Shown here piece by piece: positions 7,001-7,327 of a stretch of DNA of 7,327 nucleotides. A model generated the notes under the pieces. It was not told the origin of the DNA. It worked only from the letters and a program-made list of their open reading frames with translations, and did no database searches. Each line of letters opens with the position of its first letter. Positions within the stretch are counted from its first letter, which is position 1. A program made the position numbers and the translations under genes. Source of the stretch: JBFKOL01 sp041628815 (GTDB lineage Bacteria > Bacteroidota > Bacteroidia > Chitinophagales > Saprospiraceae); assembly GCA_041628815.1 (NCBI GenBank), contig JBFKOL010000221.1:1-7327 (forward strand), given 5' to 3'.

Positions 7001-7327
7001 TATTTCCTTTACAGCTTGTATAAAGTTCTTTTGCTCTTTTTTTGACCCAAGCAGGAATAATTCCTCCAACTGATCAAAAATCAGGTAGATCGGTAAAAAT
7101 GATTGCACATAGGCCGCTTTGATTTTCTTGCCAATATCCTGGATACCACTGCCGACGTTCTTTTTCTTTTTCTCCTCGTACTCCCCTGCCTCGACAAGAG
7201 CTTTGTTCAGAGAAACATTGATATTGGTGCCCCTTCGAATAAATAGAGACAACCAATCGTATGGTTTGAATTTGTTGGACAATCCACATTGAATCAGGCT
7301 GGTCTTGCCGGTGCCGGAGGCGCCGTA
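4007..7327 (-). CDS. STAND-class (nSTAND1-like) NTPase with transmembrane segment and 14 WD40 repeats; 5' end outside window
   Basis: The frame is open from the right edge to TAG at 4007-4009: 1106 residues, numbered here from the first codon in the window. Seen in order: Walker A GASGTGKTS (2-10) followed by LIQCGL; Walker B IYLIFD (80-85) running into DQLEELF, the usual nSTAND1 form; MILVIREEY (118-126) like the family's sensor strand; a helical and winged-helix-like part ending in YEIAHDSL (about 323-330); a charged coiled coil (about 383-422) ending KERKRRRQ; one transmembrane segment (424-445); a helical linker with IALHLATAAYSIKPT; fourteen WD40 repeats (514-1087); and a 19-residue charged tail. 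STAND proteins are ATP/GTP-driven switches: a sensor (here the WD40 propellers) binds a ligand, the NTPase oligomerises and an effector is activated. The effector is normally N-terminal to the NTPase, so it lies beyond the edge. A TTG at 7282 is not the real start, since it falls after Walker A. Target and effector are unknown; a defence or cell-death role is inference. Confidence 0.93.
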   Translation of the reverse strand, partial: YGASGTGKTSLIQCGLSNKFKPYDWLSLFIRRGTNINVSLNKALVEAGEYEEKKKKNVGSGIQDIGKKIKAAYVQSFLPIYLIFDQLEELFLLGSKKEQKNFIQAVKEILEVDQPVKMILVIREEYLGYLYEFEKEVPQLMRKKLRVEPMNLDKVQQVIHGVANCKDSLVTIKKGDEEALAAGIFDKIKGKEKTLTIELPYLQVFLDKLYLGVTNDTKRASETELAASDLSKIGSIGNVLRDFLEEQASLLQKSLSERWEAMSVDIIWKILSPFATLEGTKEPISKDKIYERLPDMDQKLIDEVVEGFVGARILKHAEQDGFYEIAHDSLAKQIANKRSNEEIALLEVRRLIKSQSILGGQARELFTERQLNFISPYLDKIDLSEEDLQMIDESRRKIEFEKQQEQAKREAELIKERKRRRQATIWAFAGFILAAISIGAGSLALRENRRSVAKAQEAKAIALAAQSRVVYPEDNTIALHLATAAYSIKPTAQSAGALNYIYKNSETNFYSVAFRGHSRAIASATFSPGGEYILTGSNDSTARLWDLHGNEIMRFSGHRDWVTDAIFTPDGQNVLTCSKDSIARLWNLNGEVIRKYIDYDGWVNDASFSSDGAFLLTGTSNKVARLWSISGDLLRSFTGHNGSIESVTFSPDDQYILTGSFDRTAKLWSRDGSLVRTLEGHNHFVHSVMFSPDGRYISTGSMDQTAKLWSVEGAELVTFPGHNGTVQSAAFSPDGEYILTGSVDEAARLWSKSGQMIRKFNGHKDWVHSVAFSPDGQKFVTGSYDGEAKLWNVGYPAKAIYAGHKSDVYAVDVSPDGQFIVTGSRDSTAVLWDIDGTMIHRLNGHADRITSVDYANNGKTLMTGSRDNTAILWDLNGNVVQQFTGHSDWVNSVAIAPDGKSFVTGSKDGTAIVWDASGKQVVRLEDHSGSVYSVNFSNDGSRVLTGGEDQKAIVWNKKGKSILVIDGHEGFVNSAEFSSDGKYIVTGSGDRTAKLWNLEGKQLQAFDGHSDWVNKAIFSPDDQYVLTVSDDKTAVLWSTEGYAIMTYLGHEDFVKSAAFLPDGQGVVTAGSDDKARQWSVWNVFVQSEQIAKLSSEEEKNYSLKTE
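4067..5788 (-). repeat. Array of 14 WD40 repeats, 123 bp each
   Basis: Fourteen in-frame coding repeats of exactly 41 codons sit end to end with no insertion or deletion. Repeat 1 is 5666-5788 and each next repeat is 123 bases lower, ending with repeat 14 at 4067-4189. The consensus reads roughly F-x-GH-x-D-W-V, then SPDG, then TGS-x-D-x-TA-x-LW, then a G three or four residues later. Fourteen blades fit two seven-bladed beta-propellers. Blade 3 has lost the GH dipeptide (YIDYDG) and blade 14 ends atypically (QWSVWN). Some DNA is identical between repeats in register: a 17-base match between 4287-4303 and 4656-4672 (369 = 3 x 123 apart), and a 16-base match between 4728-4743 and 4851-4866 (123 apart). 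Confidence 0.95.
5993..6058 (-). other. Predicted transmembrane segment in the STAND-WD40 protein
   Basis: Twenty-two residues (424-445, starting TIWAFAGFILAA) are uncharged and hydrophobic. They follow a strongly basic stretch (KERKRRRQ) and precede RENRR. The excess of positive charge on the N-terminal side suggests that the NTPase is cytoplasmic and the WD40 part may be outside the inner membrane, but the basic residues on the other side make this uncertain. Confidence 0.75.

Noticed and set aside
7280..7282. TTG as start codon of the STAND-WD40 gene
   Set aside because: The frame stays open to the window edge and the 15 codons upstream encode the Walker A motif, so the true start must lie beyond 7327.

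Overview
The window looks like a piece of a Bacteroidota chromosome. The evidence is a TonB-dependent receptor whose N-terminus carries the carboxypeptidase-regulatory-like extension typical of that phylum, A-rich start regions without Shine-Dalgarno motifs, and a very large STAND ATPase with WD40 repeats of the kind common in large-genome Bacteroidota such as Saprospiria and Cytophagia. The genus cannot be told from the sequence alone.

Layout, left to right. Positions 1-540 (minus) hold the N-terminal 180 codons of an arylsulfotransferase-like protein, cut by the left window edge. Sixteen bases upstream of it, in the same direction, lies a complete TonB-dependent outer-membrane receptor (557-3256, minus), so the order of transcription is receptor then arylsulfotransferase. 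A 306-base divergent intergenic region follows (3257-3562). It is followed by a small secreted protein on the plus strand (3563-3943), predicted to be mostly beta, which ends at a short hairpin with a T-run. The right half (4007-7327, minus) is one gene cut by the right window edge: a STAND-class NTPase (nSTAND1-like) with Walker A and B motifs, a winged-helix-like segment, a coiled coil, one transmembrane segment and exactly fourteen 41-residue WD40 repeats. Its start and any N-terminal effector domain lie outside the window.

How the genes may work together. The receptor and arylsulfotransferase probably form one transcription unit, perhaps linking uptake of a substrate at the outer membrane to sulfate transfer in the envelope; the substrate is unknown. 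The STAND-WD40 protein converges on the small secreted-protein gene and is probably independent of the receptor unit. It has the architecture of sensor ATPases linked to bacterial immunity or regulated cell death, but the window does not show its effector, so that role is an inference. No RNA genes, insertion sequences, CRISPR arrays or attachment sites were seen.
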